In this document: positions 34,638 to 42,910 of the stretch, piece after piece
Numbering within the stretch: position 1 is the first letter of the stretch
Layout of the letters: each line of letters starts with the position of its first letter
Source of the DNA: Pseudomonas brassicacearum
Lineage (GTDB): Bacteria; Pseudomonadota; Gammaproteobacteria; Pseudomonadales; Pseudomonadaceae
Assembly: GCF_000585995.1 (NCBI RefSeq)
Contig: NZ_CP007410.1
Coordinates: forward strand, 3,995,430 to 4,059,429
Direction: 5' to 3'
DNA: 64,000 bases
The notes under the pieces: model-generated
Told to the model about the DNA's origin: nothing
The model's input: the letters and a program-made list of their open reading frames with translations, nothing else
Database searches by the model: none
Position numbers and translations under genes: made by a program

Positions 34638-36317
34638 ATGAATAAAACCATTTCTCGTCGCAGCGGAGGTCAAATATTGGTGGATGCCCTGTGCATTCAT
34701 GGCGTCAAAAGGGCTTTCTGTGTTCCAGGAGAAAGCTACCTCGCGGTGCTCGACGCCTTGCATGACGTACAAGAAGAAATCGATCTGATCGTGTGCCGCC
34801 AGGAAGGTGGAGCGGCCTACATGGCCGAGGCCTACGGCAAGCTGACGGGAGAGCCAGGCATCTGTTTCGTGACCCGCGGGCCAGGGGCAACAAACGCCGC
34901 TGTTGGCGTTCACACCGCGTTCCAGGACTCTACTCCGATGATCCTCTTCATCGGCCAGGTCGCTCGCGATCAACAGTATCGCGAAGCCTTCCAGGAAGTT
35001 GATTTCCGCCAGATGTTTGGCCCCTTGGCGAAATGGGTCGTGCAAATCGACGACACCCGCAGGATTCCCGAATTGATCAGCCAGGCATTCCATCGAGCAG
35101 TCAATGGCAGGCCAGGGCCAGTGGTGGTCGCACTGCCGGAAGACATGCTGACCGACATGGCGCAAGTCAGCGATGCCGGGGCTTTCAAGCGTGTCCTGAT
35201 GACGCCGGCAGCCGAACAAATGGCGGCCATGCAGCAACTGCTCGAGCGCTCGGAGCGTCCATTGATGGTGCTGGGTGGTAGCGGCTGGGATGTCGAATCA
35301 GTGCAGGACATCCGGCTTTTTGCTGAACGGCAGAATATCCCGGTGGCCGCCTCCTTTCGCTGTCAGGACCTGTTCGACAATCGACACCCTCACTATGTCG
35401 GCGACCTTGGATTTGCGGCGTCGGCACAGCTGTCATCGGCCGTGAAAGAGGCCGACCTGCTCCTGGTCGTAGGCTCGCGAATGGGAGAGGTTTCGAGCGG
35501 TGGCTATGCGGCTTTGGATATTCCCGTCCCCCAGCAAACCTTGGTGCACATCCACCAGGGGATCGAGGAGCTAGGACGGGTCTACCAACCAGCGTTGGCG
35601 ATCAATAGCAGCATGTCGACCTTCGCAAAACTGGCAGCGAGACTCCCGGCGGCAACCTCGCAAAGAGACAGTGAATGGACGCGCACGCTGAACCAAAACT
35701 ATCAGCGGAACCTGGAGCGTACGTCCTCGCCTGGCCCCGTCCAAATGGCCGACATCATTGAGTGGTTGAATCGCAGGCTGCCGGATGATGCGATCCTGAC
35801 CAATGGCGCTGGAAACTATGCGGTCTGGCTTCAACGTTTCTATCAGTTCCGCCATTACCGCACCCAGCTGGGGCCTACCAACGGCTCCATGGGCTACGGC
35901 GTGCCTGCTGCCGTGGCCGCCAAACTGACGTGCCCGGAGCGCGTGGTGGTGTCGTTTTCCGGCGATGGCTGCTTCCTGATGAATGGCCAAGAGATCGCGA
36001 CCGCAGCGCAGTACGGGGCCCATGTGATTTTCGTGGTGATCAACAATGGCATGTACGGCACCATCAGAATGCATCAGGAACGCAACTACCCTGGACGCGT
36101 ATCAGGCACGCAATTGCACAACCCGGATTTCGCCGCCCTTGCCCAAGCTTACGGACTGCATGGCGAGGTGGTAACCGCCACGTCGGAATTTGCGCCAGCG
36201 TTTGAACGCTGCCTGGCGGCATCCCGGCCCTCCCTGATTGAAATCAGAGTCGATCCTGAAGCATTGACACCTCGACTCAGCCTGACTCAGATCAGAGAGC
36301 AATCGAGCAAAAGGTAA
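34638..36317 (+). CDS. ThDP-dependent enzyme, acetolactate synthase-like large subunit
   Basis: A 559-residue thiamine diphosphate enzyme. The N-terminal PYR domain has the catalytic Glu in VCRQEGGAAYMAEAYGK (near 56); the C-terminal PP domain has the ThDP/Mg motif GDGCFLMNGQEIATAAQYGAHVIFVVINN (near 445). Length fits acetolactate synthases, but no small regulatory subunit gene follows, so it is not the biosynthetic IlvBH pair. It could be a catabolic acetolactate synthase, a 2-oxo acid decarboxylase or a carboligase. It is monocistronic with an AAGGAG site and faces the AraC gene. Confidence 0.82.
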   Translation: MNKTISRRSGGQILVDALCIHGVKRAFCVPGESYLAVLDALHDVQEEIDLIVCRQEGGAAYMAEAYGKLTGEPGICFVTRGPGATNAAVGVHTAFQDSTPMILFIGQVARDQQYREAFQEVDFRQMFGPLAKWVVQIDDTRRIPELISQAFHRAVNGRPGPVVVALPEDMLTDMAQVSDAGAFKRVLMTPAAEQMAAMQQLLERSERPLMVLGGSGWDVESVQDIRLFAERQNIPVAASFRCQDLFDNRHPHYVGDLGFAASAQLSSAVKEADLLLVVGSRMGEVSSGGYAALDIPVPQQTLVHIHQGIEELGRVYQPALAINSSMSTFAKLAARLPAATSQRDSEWTRTLNQNYQRNLERTSSPGPVQMADIIEWLNRRLPDDAILTNGAGNYAVWLQRFYQFRHYRTQLGPTNGSMGYGVPAAVAAKLTCPERVVVSFSGDGCFLMNGQEIATAAQYGAHVIFVVINNGMYGTIRMHQERNYPGRVSGTQLHNPDFAALAQAYGLHGEVVTATSEFAPAFERCLAASRPSLIEIRVDPEALTPRLSLTQIREQSSKR

Positions 36318-36332
36318 GCGGATCGCTCGCCC

Positions 36333-37151
36333 CTAGATCGCCGCCCGCAAATCCCGTGGCGACAGGCCGTAGTGCGAGCGAAAGCGCACGGCAAAACGCG
36401 AGGCCGACGCATACCCGCTGGCACCGGCAATTTCACCGATGGGGCGAGAAGTGGTTTGCAACCATTGCAATGCCATTGCAAGTCGAACGCTTTCCAGAAT
36501 ATTCCTGAAACTGTCCCCTTCATTGGCCAGTTGCCGGCGCAACGTCGACTCACCGAGGTTCAGTTGCTGTGCAACGCTGGCAACGGTCCAGTCTTTCTCC
36601 GGGCTGCCCAAGATCAGTCGCTGAACGCGTTCGCACAGTGGATCGTCGCGATCCATCAGAAGCGGTCCGGCCAAGCCGCCAAGCCCCAGGCTTAGTAAAA
36701 CCGCTTCCCCATAGTGGGTGCGCAATGCGTGTGGAGCCTGCGCATTGATGGCCGCCAGCAACTGGTCCCACGCCTGCGTGATATGCCGGTCCAGCGGAAC
36801 ACACAAATCGGCCGTCGGAGCTTGCTGGCGACTCATGATCTGCTGGCCATACCGGGAGCTGAAATCCCGTAGGACCGAAGCGGGAAAGGTCACTGCATCG
36901 GCGATGTAGTGACCTTGAAGACCCGGGAAGTTCGAAATACCTAGCTCGCGTCCGGCCGGCATCAGGATCAGGTGTTGCGGCCCGACGCGCATCGATCGGT
37001 CATCCCATTGCAACAGCTTTTCCCCCTGGCGTACTCGACACAGGGTGGTCGCAAAGATCGATACCCGCTGCAAGGTATGGGGCTGACGCGCCCGAATGAC
37101 ACACGCATCGATGATGTTTTCCCGGTGCTGTATGCCGACATTTGGGCGCAT
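36333..37151 (-). CDS. AraC-family transcriptional regulator
   Basis: A 272-residue regulator; ATG 37151 is chosen because it lies five bases after the YbhB stop, whereas the longer frame overlaps that gene. The N-terminal half is a cupin-like sensor (RVSIFATTLCRVRQGEKLLQWD). The C-terminal half has two helix-turn-helix units (WTVASVAQQLNLGESTLRRQLANEG and IGEIAGASGYASASRFAVRFRSHYGLSPRDLR). It is the second gene of an operon with the YbhB protein. The pair of 13-base direct repeats upstream of ybhB is its probable target. Confidence 0.87.
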   Translation of the reverse strand: MRPNVGIQHRENIIDACVIRARQPHTLQRVSIFATTLCRVRQGEKLLQWDDRSMRVGPQHLILMPAGRELGISNFPGLQGHYIADAVTFPASVLRDFSSRYGQQIMSRQQAPTADLCVPLDRHITQAWDQLLAAINAQAPHALRTHYGEAVLLSLGLGGLAGPLLMDRDDPLCERVQRLILGSPEKDWTVASVAQQLNLGESTLRRQLANEGDSFRNILESVRLAMALQWLQTTSRPIGEIAGASGYASASRFAVRFRSHYGLSPRDLRAAI

Positions 37152-37155
37152 CGTT

Positions 37156-37695
37156 TTAACGTCCGTAAAGGGGAGTGATCGTCGCTTTGGCCAGGACATT
37201 GGCATTAAGCATATAACCTACCAAGGCGCCACTGGCCTGATTGTCGAGGGGTAGCTTATCGACTTTCAGCGCCCATACGGTGAATTGATAGCGGTGTGGC
37301 TTATCCCCTACCGGAGGACAAGCCCCGCCAAATCCAGGCTGACCATAATCGGTCCGACCTTGTACCGCGCCAACAGGCAGGTTCGAGCCCACGCCCCTGG
37401 GCAGACGGGTGGTTGAAACGGGCAAATTGACCACCGTCCAATGCCACCAACCACTGCCGGTCGGTGCATCAGGGTCGTAGACCGTGATTGCAAAACTCTT
37501 GGTACCGGCGGGAGCATTGCTCCAGGAAAGCTCGGGCGAAGTATTGCCCCCTTCGCAACCGAAGCCTTGGAACACTTCGCGCTGGGTCAGCGGTCGATTT
37601 TCAGCGATATCCTGACTCGTCAGCGAAAAATCGGCGGCGTGCCCCGTAAGGACTACGCCCATGGACAATGCGGATAGGATTGTTCTGATGTTCAT
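37156..37695 (-). CDS. YbhB/YbcL-family (PEBP) protein, periplasmic
   Basis: A 179-residue phosphatidylethanolamine-binding-fold protein with a signal peptide (ILSALSMGVVLTGHA). Family motifs: FGCEGGNTSPELSWSNAPAGTKSFAITVYDPDAPTGSGWWHWTVVNLP and GACPPVGDKPHRYQFTVWAL. Bacterial members are of unsettled function, possibly binding small ligands or inhibiting proteases. It precedes the AraC gene by four bases and probably shares its transcript. Confidence 0.9.
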   Translation of the reverse strand: MNIRTILSALSMGVVLTGHAADFSLTSQDIAENRPLTQREVFQGFGCEGGNTSPELSWSNAPAGTKSFAITVYDPDAPTGSGWWHWTVVNLPVSTTRLPRGVGSNLPVGAVQGRTDYGQPGFGGACPPVGDKPHRYQFTVWALKVDKLPLDNQASGALVGYMLNANVLAKATITPLYGR

Positions 37696-38074
37696 CGTGA
37701 CCTCATCTGAGTCTTGGCGAGAAGCACGAGTCTAGAGAGCGCACGGGGTGAATACTGTGCCGAAACGCTCAACTATTATGCCGAAACGCTCTGTCGATTC
37801 AGAGGCTCACTCAATCTGCTCAAGCCCATGCTGAAACTGGATCATTTGCGGCGATGTGGCTATTTTTTGATCGTCGGGTAAAAGGCCCTATCCACTTGGC
37901 GGCAGCGTGGTTATCCACAGACATACTCACGGATTTCTTGGATAACTAGGTGAGTTTCAACGCCACGTCTGCCGCAGCAAACCTTTCGACGTTGGGCTTC
38001 ATCAGGGGCTCGTCCATTCGAATGCCTGACTTCGACCAAAGGCAGTCATGGTACCCACTAGCGAACGTAGCTGC
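37696..38074. other. Intergenic region with AraC-type direct repeats
   Basis: This 379-base region upstream of ybhB contains two 13-base direct repeats (37758-37791) and a single TTATCCACAG DnaA-like box (37911-37920). I see no supported gene. Confidence 0.55.
37758..37791. promoter_or_regulatory. Two 13-bp direct repeats, 21 bp apart
   Basis: TGCCGAAACGCTC occurs perfectly at 37758-37770 and 37779-37791. A start-to-start distance of 21 bases is two helical turns, the classic geometry of AraC-family half-sites. They lie 63-96 bases upstream of the ybhB start, whose operon encodes an AraC regulator, so autoregulation is likely. Confidence 0.65.
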
Positions 38075-38290
38075 TTAATTGGCAGCACGCTGTCGGCGCC
38101 CCCACTCATCAACGAGATCGCCCATGGTCTTGGCTTCTCCATTCCGTATCCAGGCCATAAAGTCCCTGTCGAACTTGAAGCCCGCGCCGCAGTGCTCCGT
38201 CATGAATCTGCGAACATTTTGCGTGTTTTTATAACGCTCACAGACGTTGGTATTTCGTGTGAGCGGGTCACTGTGCCAGTTAAAGGTCAT
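38075..38290 (-). CDS. Small DUF6434-like protein
   Basis: A 71-residue protein with the pattern FNWHSDPLTRNTNVCERYKNTQNVRRFMTEHCGAGFKFDR...FMAWIRNGEAKTMGDLVDEW, which I recognise as close to DUF6434 (usually found beside a SAP domain). ATG 38290 gives the compact domain; an ATG 15 bases upstream is also possible. Here it stands alone without a SAP domain. The overlapping plus-strand frame looks like a shadow. Function unknown. Confidence 0.55.
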   Translation of the reverse strand: MTFNWHSDPLTRNTNVCERYKNTQNVRRFMTEHCGAGFKFDRDFMAWIRNGEAKTMGDLVDEWGRRQRAAN

Positions 38291-38473
38291 GAACGTGGAT
38301 TCCATATGCAGCGTTTGATTATGGATTTATAGCAGAGTGTGCGACCGAAGCTGCCGGCTCGTTAACGATGGGGCTGGTCAAGGTGGGAGTGTTCGGTGGT
38401 TTCCAACAGCTCAACGCCGAACTTGTATGGCGCAGGTGCGGCCGAACTCCGTCTGATACGGAAAGTCCTGCCC

Positions 38474-39082
38474 TCAGGCATGGATGGGCAAGGCCAACCC
38501 AAACAGTACAAAAAACCCACCACAGACTTTATTGAATCGGCGGCCCGTTCGAGCTAACCAAGGCCTGACCCGGTGCGCTGCGCTGGCCACTGCATACTCA
38601 ACGATGAACTCCACGACTGCGTAGGTCAGCGCGATGGCGATCGTCTGCGCGATGATGCTCCGCTGCGGGTCCAGGAAGGGTGGAATGAACGCGGTGAACA
38701 GCAGCAGTGCCTTGGGGTTTGAAATGGCCGATACCAGCCCTTGGCGGAACAGCGACCAATGTCGAAAGCTGGTAGCACCGGTCGTCTCAAGGCTGACGGG
38801 AGCAGATCGCCACAGGCCGAAACCCAGCCAGATCAGATAAAGCCCGCCGACAACCTTCAATACGGTGAACCCGGTGGCCGACGCCTGGATCAGTGCACCC
38901 AATCCCAACGCGCAAAGCGTCAGCACGAAGGCAAAACCCAGCACGCCGCCCGTGATCGTGAACAGTGTTTTCCGACTCCCGTGAATGGCTCCATGGGTCA
39001 GCACCAATAGCGCATTGGGCCCCGGCACTACCGCGATGCCGCAGCAGGTAACCAGGTAGAGCAACCAGGTCTCGAATGGCAT
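38474..39082 (-). CDS. LysE/RhtB-family amino-acid exporter
   Basis: A 202-residue membrane protein with about six helices. The ATG at 39082 (GGAT eight bases upstream) gives the family start MPFETWLLYLVTCCGIAVVPGPNALLVLTHG; the longer frame adds an implausible soluble lead. The PGPNALLVL and ISNPKALLLFTAFIPPF segments are typical of LysE/RhtB. It exports an amino acid or similar metabolite. Divergent from the LysR gene at 39195, which is its likely regulator. Confidence 0.88.
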   Translation of the reverse strand: MPFETWLLYLVTCCGIAVVPGPNALLVLTHGAIHGSRKTLFTITGGVLGFAFVLTLCALGLGALIQASATGFTVLKVVGGLYLIWLGFGLWRSAPVSLETTGATSFRHWSLFRQGLVSAISNPKALLLFTAFIPPFLDPQRSIIAQTIAIALTYAVVEFIVEYAVASAAHRVRPWLARTGRRFNKVCGGFFVLFGLALPIHA

Positions 39083-39166
39083 GATCAGATCCACGATGTG
39101 TTGATTCAAGCCAGCATCTTGCGGGCGAGTAGCTATCATGAAAAGCGCATAATTCACGTCTTAGCC

Positions 39167-39181
39167 ATTCGATTAACGAAT
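39167..39181. promoter_or_regulatory. LysR-type palindrome in lysE-lysR gap
   Basis: ATTCG-N5-CGAAT is a perfect dyad containing T-N11-A, the LysR box format, in the 112-base divergent gap and 13 bases before the regulator's ATG. Autorepression is inferred. Confidence 0.5.
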
Positions 39182-39194
39182 AGAGGTCACACCG

Positions 39195-40058
39195 ATGCCT
39201 GCCAGTGATTTGCAGATCGATTGGCTCAAGTGCTTCGTGGCAGTGGTGGATGCAGGTTCGCTCTCTGGCGCCGCCCACGAGGTCAACAGATCGCAGTCTG
39301 CTGTCAGCATGCAGATGAAGAAACTGGAGACCGCGCTTGGACGGCCATTGTTGAGTCGTGGCCCGAGACACCTTCAACTGACCGACGACGGCCAGACGCT
39401 GCTGGGCTATGCCCGTCGCATGCTCGCACTCCATGCCGAGACCCAAGCGGCTTTTCACGGTGAAGAGTTAACCGGACGAATCCGCCTTGGCGTCGCGGAG
39501 GACTACGCGGCCAGGTACCTCACACCCGTCCTGAAGCGTTTTTCGCCGCGCTACGCAGGCGTGGAAATAGAACTCACCTGTGAACAGTCGACCACGCTTA
39601 TCCCGCGTGTGCGAAGCGGCGATCTTGACCTGGCGCTGGTTTCCAGGGACTCACCTCAAAGCGGTACATTTCTCTTCAAGGAGCCCATGGTTTGGGTGGG
39701 CTCGCCACAGTTCGAATTGTGGCGACGGGACCCGTTGCCCATCGCAGTCTACGAAAGTGAAAGCCTGGCCCGGCGGTATGCGGTGAACTCATTGAGCCAA
39801 CAGGGACGCCAATTCAAGGTGGTGTACAACAGCTCCAGCCTTGCGGGCCAGGTGGCCGCCGTCGAGGGTGGTCTCGCCATTGCCGCGATCACCCAGTGCA
39901 CCGTGCAGGCATCGCTCCAGGTCCTGAGCAGCGAGCACGGTTTGGGAAACATCGAACCCATGGATGTTTCGATTCTGCGCAGCCGGGCCTCTCGCGGGTC
40001 CAAGGCGGTCAATAGCCTTCATGCGTTCATCATCAGTGCGCTAAGAGTTCAGGCATGA
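39195..40058 (+). CDS. LysR-family regulator of the adjacent LysE exporter
   Basis: A 287-residue LysR protein: helix-turn-helix WLKCFVAVVDAGSLSGAAHEVNRSQSAVSMQMKKLE, then an effector domain (GRIRLGVAEDYAARYLTPVL). Divergent from the exporter with a palindrome between them, so control of export is likely. It ends shortly before a hairpin terminator facing the porin gene. Confidence 0.87.
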   Translation: MPASDLQIDWLKCFVAVVDAGSLSGAAHEVNRSQSAVSMQMKKLETALGRPLLSRGPRHLQLTDDGQTLLGYARRMLALHAETQAAFHGEELTGRIRLGVAEDYAARYLTPVLKRFSPRYAGVEIELTCEQSTTLIPRVRSGDLDLALVSRDSPQSGTFLFKEPMVWVGSPQFELWRRDPLPIAVYESESLARRYAVNSLSQQGRQFKVVYNSSSLAGQVAAVEGGLAIAAITQCTVQASLQVLSSEHGLGNIEPMDVSILRSRASRGSKAVNSLHAFIISALRVQA

Positions 40059-40099
40059 TCACCCAGCATCATCGATTCCGAATGGCCGCAGGTCAAAGC

Positions 40100-40123
40100 G
40101 ATGCTAGTGGCCCAGCTAGCATC
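40100..40123. terminator. Hairpin between converging LysR and porin genes
   Basis: GATGCTAG (40100-40107) pairs perfectly with CTAGCATC (40116-40123) around an eight-base loop, placed in the 82-base gap between converging genes. No T-run, so a bidirectional terminator is probable rather than certain. Confidence 0.6.
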
Positions 40124-40140
40124 ACTGATGCGCCCTTCCC

Positions 40141-41394
40141 CTACCAAAGGGCAATGTCGTAGGAAACGTAAATCCGGTTGCTGTCCCGACCGCGTGAAAA
40201 ATCCGAGCGATAGACGTAATTGCGCAGCTTCACACCCAGCCCTTTGAAGGTGCCTTGCTGTACAACGTAGGCAATTTCTACGTCACGTTCCCATTCCTTG
40301 ACTGCAGTATTGGACTTGCCATCGTTACCGCTAAGGTAGCGGCTGGAAAAAGTCAGGCCGGGAACACCGAGGCGGGCAAAGTCGTAGCCGTAGCCGAGCA
40401 TCCAGGTCTTCTCGTCCTCCTCGATGAACTTGCCGATCCCGGCATTGCTGAAGGAATAGACTGTGGCACCGCTGATGTAAGGCAAACCGGCCTCACCACT
40501 GAGTTTCTGGTAACCAGCGCTGAACGTGTGGCCGACAACCGCATAGGACAGCAGACCGCTGAGCATGTCGTTGTCAATCTTACCGCCGTAGGCCGAACCC
40601 GAATCGACACTGTTGAAGTAACGCAGGTCGCTGGTCAGAACCCCGGCACCCAGCGGCACATCGTGCTGGATGCCGGCAAAGTTCTGCCGGTAGAAGTTCT
40701 CCAACTCACCGTAGAAGTAGCTCAGGCGGATGTTCTTACCCAGCTTGTAATCGGCGCCGGCGTAATTGAAATCGCCTGACTCATCGCCGCCATAGCCGTC
40801 AGGCACAATCGGCATGCTGTCGCTCGAGTCCCGCAGCTTGAAGCGTTCCAGGGAACCTGCGGTGAGGGCAAGATTGTCGATGTCAGTGCTGCTGATCTGT
40901 GTGCCTTGGTAAGTCTGGGGCAGCAGCCGCGCATCGTTGTAGATCAGCACCGGCGTTTTGGGCAACAAGGTGCCGTACTTGACCGTGGTCTTGGCCACCC
41001 TGGCCTTGGCGGTCACGCCAGCGCTGGCAAACTCATCGGCCGCACGGCCGTCGTCGTGCACCGGTAACAGGCCGGTGCCGCTGCGGCCAGGTCCGGAGTC
41101 GAGCTTGACCCCGAGCAGGCCCAAGGCATCGACGCCAAAGCCGACGGTGCCTGGCGTAAAACCTGACTGGTAATCCAACAGAAAGCCTTGGGCCCATTCA
41201 GTGCGCTCGCTCTTCGCGGTTCTCGCCGCGCGTGCGCTCATGCCGTGCTCGTCGCGGAAATTCTCATTGAAGTAGACGTTGCGTAGTTGCAGCTTCAGCT
41301 TGCTGTCGTCGATGAAGCCTTCGGCGCTGGCGGTGGCCAACGGCAACAAGCCAAGCATTGGAAACAAAGCCCCACGGGTAAGAAAAGTAGTCAT
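40141..41394 (-). CDS. OprD-family outer-membrane porin
   Basis: A 417-residue porin with signal peptide (LFPMLGLLPLATASA), the OprD opening GFIDDSKLKLQLRNVYFNENFRDEHG, the SEWAQG-like region (RTEWAQGFLLDYQSGFTPGTVGFGVDALGLLGVKLD) and a barrel-closing aromatic end (VSYDIALW). OprD porins admit small carboxylates or basic amino acids. The leader has AATAACAACAAC near the start. It lies downstream of the CitMHS transporter and GalD-like genes, so the likely cargo is a tricarboxylate or related acid. Confidence 0.9.
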   Translation of the reverse strand: MTTFLTRGALFPMLGLLPLATASAEGFIDDSKLKLQLRNVYFNENFRDEHGMSARAARTAKSERTEWAQGFLLDYQSGFTPGTVGFGVDALGLLGVKLDSGPGRSGTGLLPVHDDGRAADEFASAGVTAKARVAKTTVKYGTLLPKTPVLIYNDARLLPQTYQGTQISSTDIDNLALTAGSLERFKLRDSSDSMPIVPDGYGGDESGDFNYAGADYKLGKNIRLSYFYGELENFYRQNFAGIQHDVPLGAGVLTSDLRYFNSVDSGSAYGGKIDNDMLSGLLSYAVVGHTFSAGYQKLSGEAGLPYISGATVYSFSNAGIGKFIEEDEKTWMLGYGYDFARLGVPGLTFSSRYLSGNDGKSNTAVKEWERDVEIAYVVQQGTFKGLGVKLRNYVYRSDFSRGRDSNRIYVSYDIALW

Positions 41395-41406
41395 GTCAAA
41401 CTTCTC

Positions 41407-41418
41407 GTTGTTGTTATT
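41407..41418 (-). promoter_or_regulatory. Crc/Hfq-type A-rich motif before oprD-family gene
   Basis: Minus-strand AATAACAACAAC, overlapping AAnAAnAA units 12 bases upstream of the porin ATG and next to its GAGAAG ribosome site. Catabolite repression inferred. Confidence 0.5.
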
Positions 41419-41488
41419 TGGCGTGCGGGCCAGCGCACACCTCGATAGCGAGGCGTGTCAGGCAGAACAGCAAAAAGTGTCGGGTGGA

Positions 41489-42793
41489 TCAGGAAAACAG
41501 CGTCAACGCCCCGGTCAGCAAGGCCAGCGCGGTAATCACCAGGGACGTGAGCACGGCCCACTTGACGGTGGCTTTCTGGAAATCGCCGAGATCGCGATCA
41601 ACCATGCCCACCAACAACAGGGTCGAAGCCACCAGCGGGCTCATCAAGTGCACCGGCTGACCGAGAATGGAAGCCCGTGCGATTTCCACCGGATCGATCC
41701 CATACGCAGCCGCAGCGTTGGCCAGGATAGGCACGACCCCGAAGTAGTACGCATCGTTGGAGAGCACGAAGGTCAACGGCATGCTGGTGATCGCAACCAC
41801 CAATGGGAACAGGTGCCCCCAGGATGGCGGAATCCAGTCGACCAGGGTTTGCGCCAGCGCATCGACCATTTTCGTCCCGGAGAAAATCCCGGCGAAGATA
41901 CCAGCGGCAAATACCAGCAGAACCACTGTCATGGCGTTGCCCGAGTGCGCGAGGATACGTTCCTTCTGAATATCCAGTTGCGGATAGTTGATCATCAGCG
42001 CCAAGACGAAACCAATCAGGAACAGGATCGCCGAGTGCATGAGCCCCATCACCAGCGCGACCATCACCGCAATCACCAACAGCAGATTGACGTAGGCCAG
42101 TTTCGGACGCTTGTGCGGGGTATCCTCGATGATCGCCTTGATGTAGCAGTTATTGCCGCCACTTTGCAGCTGCACATTGCCAATACGCTTGCGCTCGGCC
42201 CGGCCCAGCAGAAAGGCAGTGAACACCACCCACATGGCGCCACCGATCATGGTGGGCAGCAACGGAACGAAATACTCACCGGCATCCAGGCCCAAGGCGG
42301 CGATTGCACGGGTCGCCGGGCCACCCCAAGGGGTCATGCCGCTCATGATGCTCAGGGAGAGCATTGCAACGGTAGCCAGAATCATGGGGTTCATGCCGAT
42401 GCGCTTATACAGCGGCAACATGGCGGCGCAGGTGATCATGTAGGTCGTGGTGCCGTCACCGTCCAGTGCCACCACCAGCGATAACAGAGCCGTGCCTACG
42501 GCGATTTTCATCGGGTCTCCATTGACCCGTTTGAGCAATTTGCGAATCAACGGATCGAACAGGCCGGCGTCGATCATCAGGCCGAAAAACAGGATCGCGA
42601 ACAGCAACAGTGCCGCCGAAGGAGCGACCATTTTCAGGCCGTCCAACATCATCTTGCCGGTGGTACCGCCAAACCCGCCGATGACCGCAAAGACGATCGG
42701 CACGACCGTCAGGGCCACGATGGGCGACAAACGTTTGGTCATTATCAGGAAGGTGAAGACCACCACCATGGCCAAGCCAAGTAAAGCGAGCAT
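41489..42793 (-). CDS. CitMHS-family tricarboxylate transporter
   Basis: A 434-residue inner-membrane transporter of the CitMHS type (metal-citrate:proton symport family) with about 12 helices. Family landmarks: IPIVALTVVPI-like opening (LSPIVALTVVPIVFAVIGGF), LVVALDGDGTTTYMIT near 110, and TPWGGPATRAIAALGLD near 155. It would import citrate, aconitate, tricarballylate or a similar acid. It lies between the isomerase and porin genes in one orientation; its leader carries AACAACAA. Confidence 0.88.
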   Translation of the reverse strand: MLALLGLAMVVVFTFLIMTKRLSPIVALTVVPIVFAVIGGFGGTTGKMMLDGLKMVAPSAALLLFAILFFGLMIDAGLFDPLIRKLLKRVNGDPMKIAVGTALLSLVVALDGDGTTTYMITCAAMLPLYKRIGMNPMILATVAMLSLSIMSGMTPWGGPATRAIAALGLDAGEYFVPLLPTMIGGAMWVVFTAFLLGRAERKRIGNVQLQSGGNNCYIKAIIEDTPHKRPKLAYVNLLLVIAVMVALVMGLMHSAILFLIGFVLALMINYPQLDIQKERILAHSGNAMTVVLLVFAAGIFAGIFSGTKMVDALAQTLVDWIPPSWGHLFPLVVAITSMPLTFVLSNDAYYFGVVPILANAAAAYGIDPVEIARASILGQPVHLMSPLVASTLLLVGMVDRDLGDFQKATVKWAVLTSLVITALALLTGALTLFS

Positions 42794-42805
42794 ATGTTTG
42801 ATCTC

Positions 42806-42813
42806 TTGTTGTT
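42806..42813 (-). promoter_or_regulatory. Crc/Hfq-type A-rich motif before CitMHS gene
   Basis: Minus-strand AACAACAA, an exact AAnAAnAA unit 12 bases from the transporter start. Regulation inferred. Confidence 0.45.
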
Positions 42814-42910
42814 ATGAGTACTTCACCAACACCCTGGCGCACGGCCTCCAACCTGCCTGGCAACACGCTCAGTGTGCCTGACTGGACGCGAACGCCAATG
42901 ATTGTCTGGG

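Noticed and set aside
37911..37920. DnaA-box-like TTATCCACAG
   Set aside because: A single box with no cluster, no AT-rich unwinding region and no dnaA/dnaN nearby; not an origin.
38048..38332. 94-codon plus-strand frame
   Set aside because: It overlaps the more protein-like DUF6434-type frame on the other strand and has no ribosome site.
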